From positions 1 to 5,560 of the forward strand of contig CAMJIC010000169.1 of NCBI GenBank assembly GCA_946405675.1: a stretch of 5,560 bases of DNA, read 5' to 3'. The notes beneath the pieces were generated by a model that saw only the letters and a list, made by a program, of their open reading frames with translations, was not told the origin of the DNA and did not search any database. The DNA is from an uncultured Clostridia bacterium (GTDB taxonomy: Bacteria > Bacillota > Clostridia > Lachnospirales > Lachnospiraceae). Shown in pieces: positions 5,509 to 5,560 of the stretch. Numbering within the stretch: the stretch's first letter is position 1; each line of letters opens with the position of its first letter. Position numbers and translations under genes: made by a program.

Positions 5509-5560
5509 AGATCGGAAGAGCACACGTCTGAACTCCAGTCAGACGTGTGCTCTTCCGATC
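5509..5560. other. Illumina TruSeq-type adapter contamination (artefactual hairpin)
   Basis: Bases 5509-5541 match the first 33 bases of the standard TruSeq read-1 adapter (AGATCGGAAGAGCACACG and onward). Bases 5542-5560 continue as its reverse complement (ending GTGCTCTTCCGATC). The arms 5510-5531 and 5539-5560 form a perfect 22-bp inverted repeat around ACTCCAG. This is a library or assembly artefact. The last trustworthy genomic base is about 5508; the following one or two bases could match by chance. Confidence 0.97.

Noticed and set aside
5510..5560. Perfect 22-bp inverted repeat at the window end as a natural terminator or recombination site
   Set aside because: It matches the Illumina adapter and its reverse complement, so it is an artefact.

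Overview
The window reads as a contig-end fragment from a Bacillota genome, most likely Clostridia and perhaps Lachnospiraceae. This rests on strong purine-rich ribosome binding sites before every gene, fairly GC-rich codon choice, and the style of the transporters (a Gram-positive type CDF exporter with an extended C-terminus, and a sugar-type ABC system with a clostridial-looking ATPase). The genus cannot be fixed from the sequence. All supported genes are on the + strand.

Left part (1-1979): a possible tail of an upstream gene, then a histidine-phosphatase superfamily protein (85-699) and, 98 bases later, a cation diffusion facilitator metal exporter (798-1979). The exporter has an N-x3-D / D-x3-D metal site and what look like two tandem cytoplasmic domains. 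The two could be co-transcribed, but nothing shows a shared function.

Middle (1980-2451): 472 bases without a convincing gene, but highly structured. It opens with a 172-base element in which four 29/30-base tandem repeats are enclosed by an imperfect 21-base inverted repeat. Next comes a long dyad (2203-2260) whose right arm runs into a sigma-A-like promoter (TTGACA, 17-base spacer, TACTGT). A strong hairpin sits right at the predicted transcription start, followed by a leader of about 170 bases that may fold further.

Right part (2452-5508): a CUT2 (ribose/RbsABC-like) ABC importer operon. It encodes an exported binding protein with no lipobox cysteine, then a terminator-like hairpin that probably keeps binding-protein mRNA in excess, then a BPD_transp_2 permease, then a double-cassette ATPase. 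The ATPase's first cassette has Walker A, Walker B and the H-loop but a strongly diverged signature motif. The substrate cannot be named from sequence alone.

The last 52 bases (5509-5560) are not genomic. They are an Illumina TruSeq-type adapter followed by its own partial reverse complement, read through as a false C-terminus of the ATPase. The real gene is therefore cut at about residue 272, before its second cassette. I see no defence system, mobile gene, tRNA/rRNA or CRISPR array. The unusual material is the repeat element, the promoter/leader architecture, the atypical ATPase signature and the non-lipidated binding protein.
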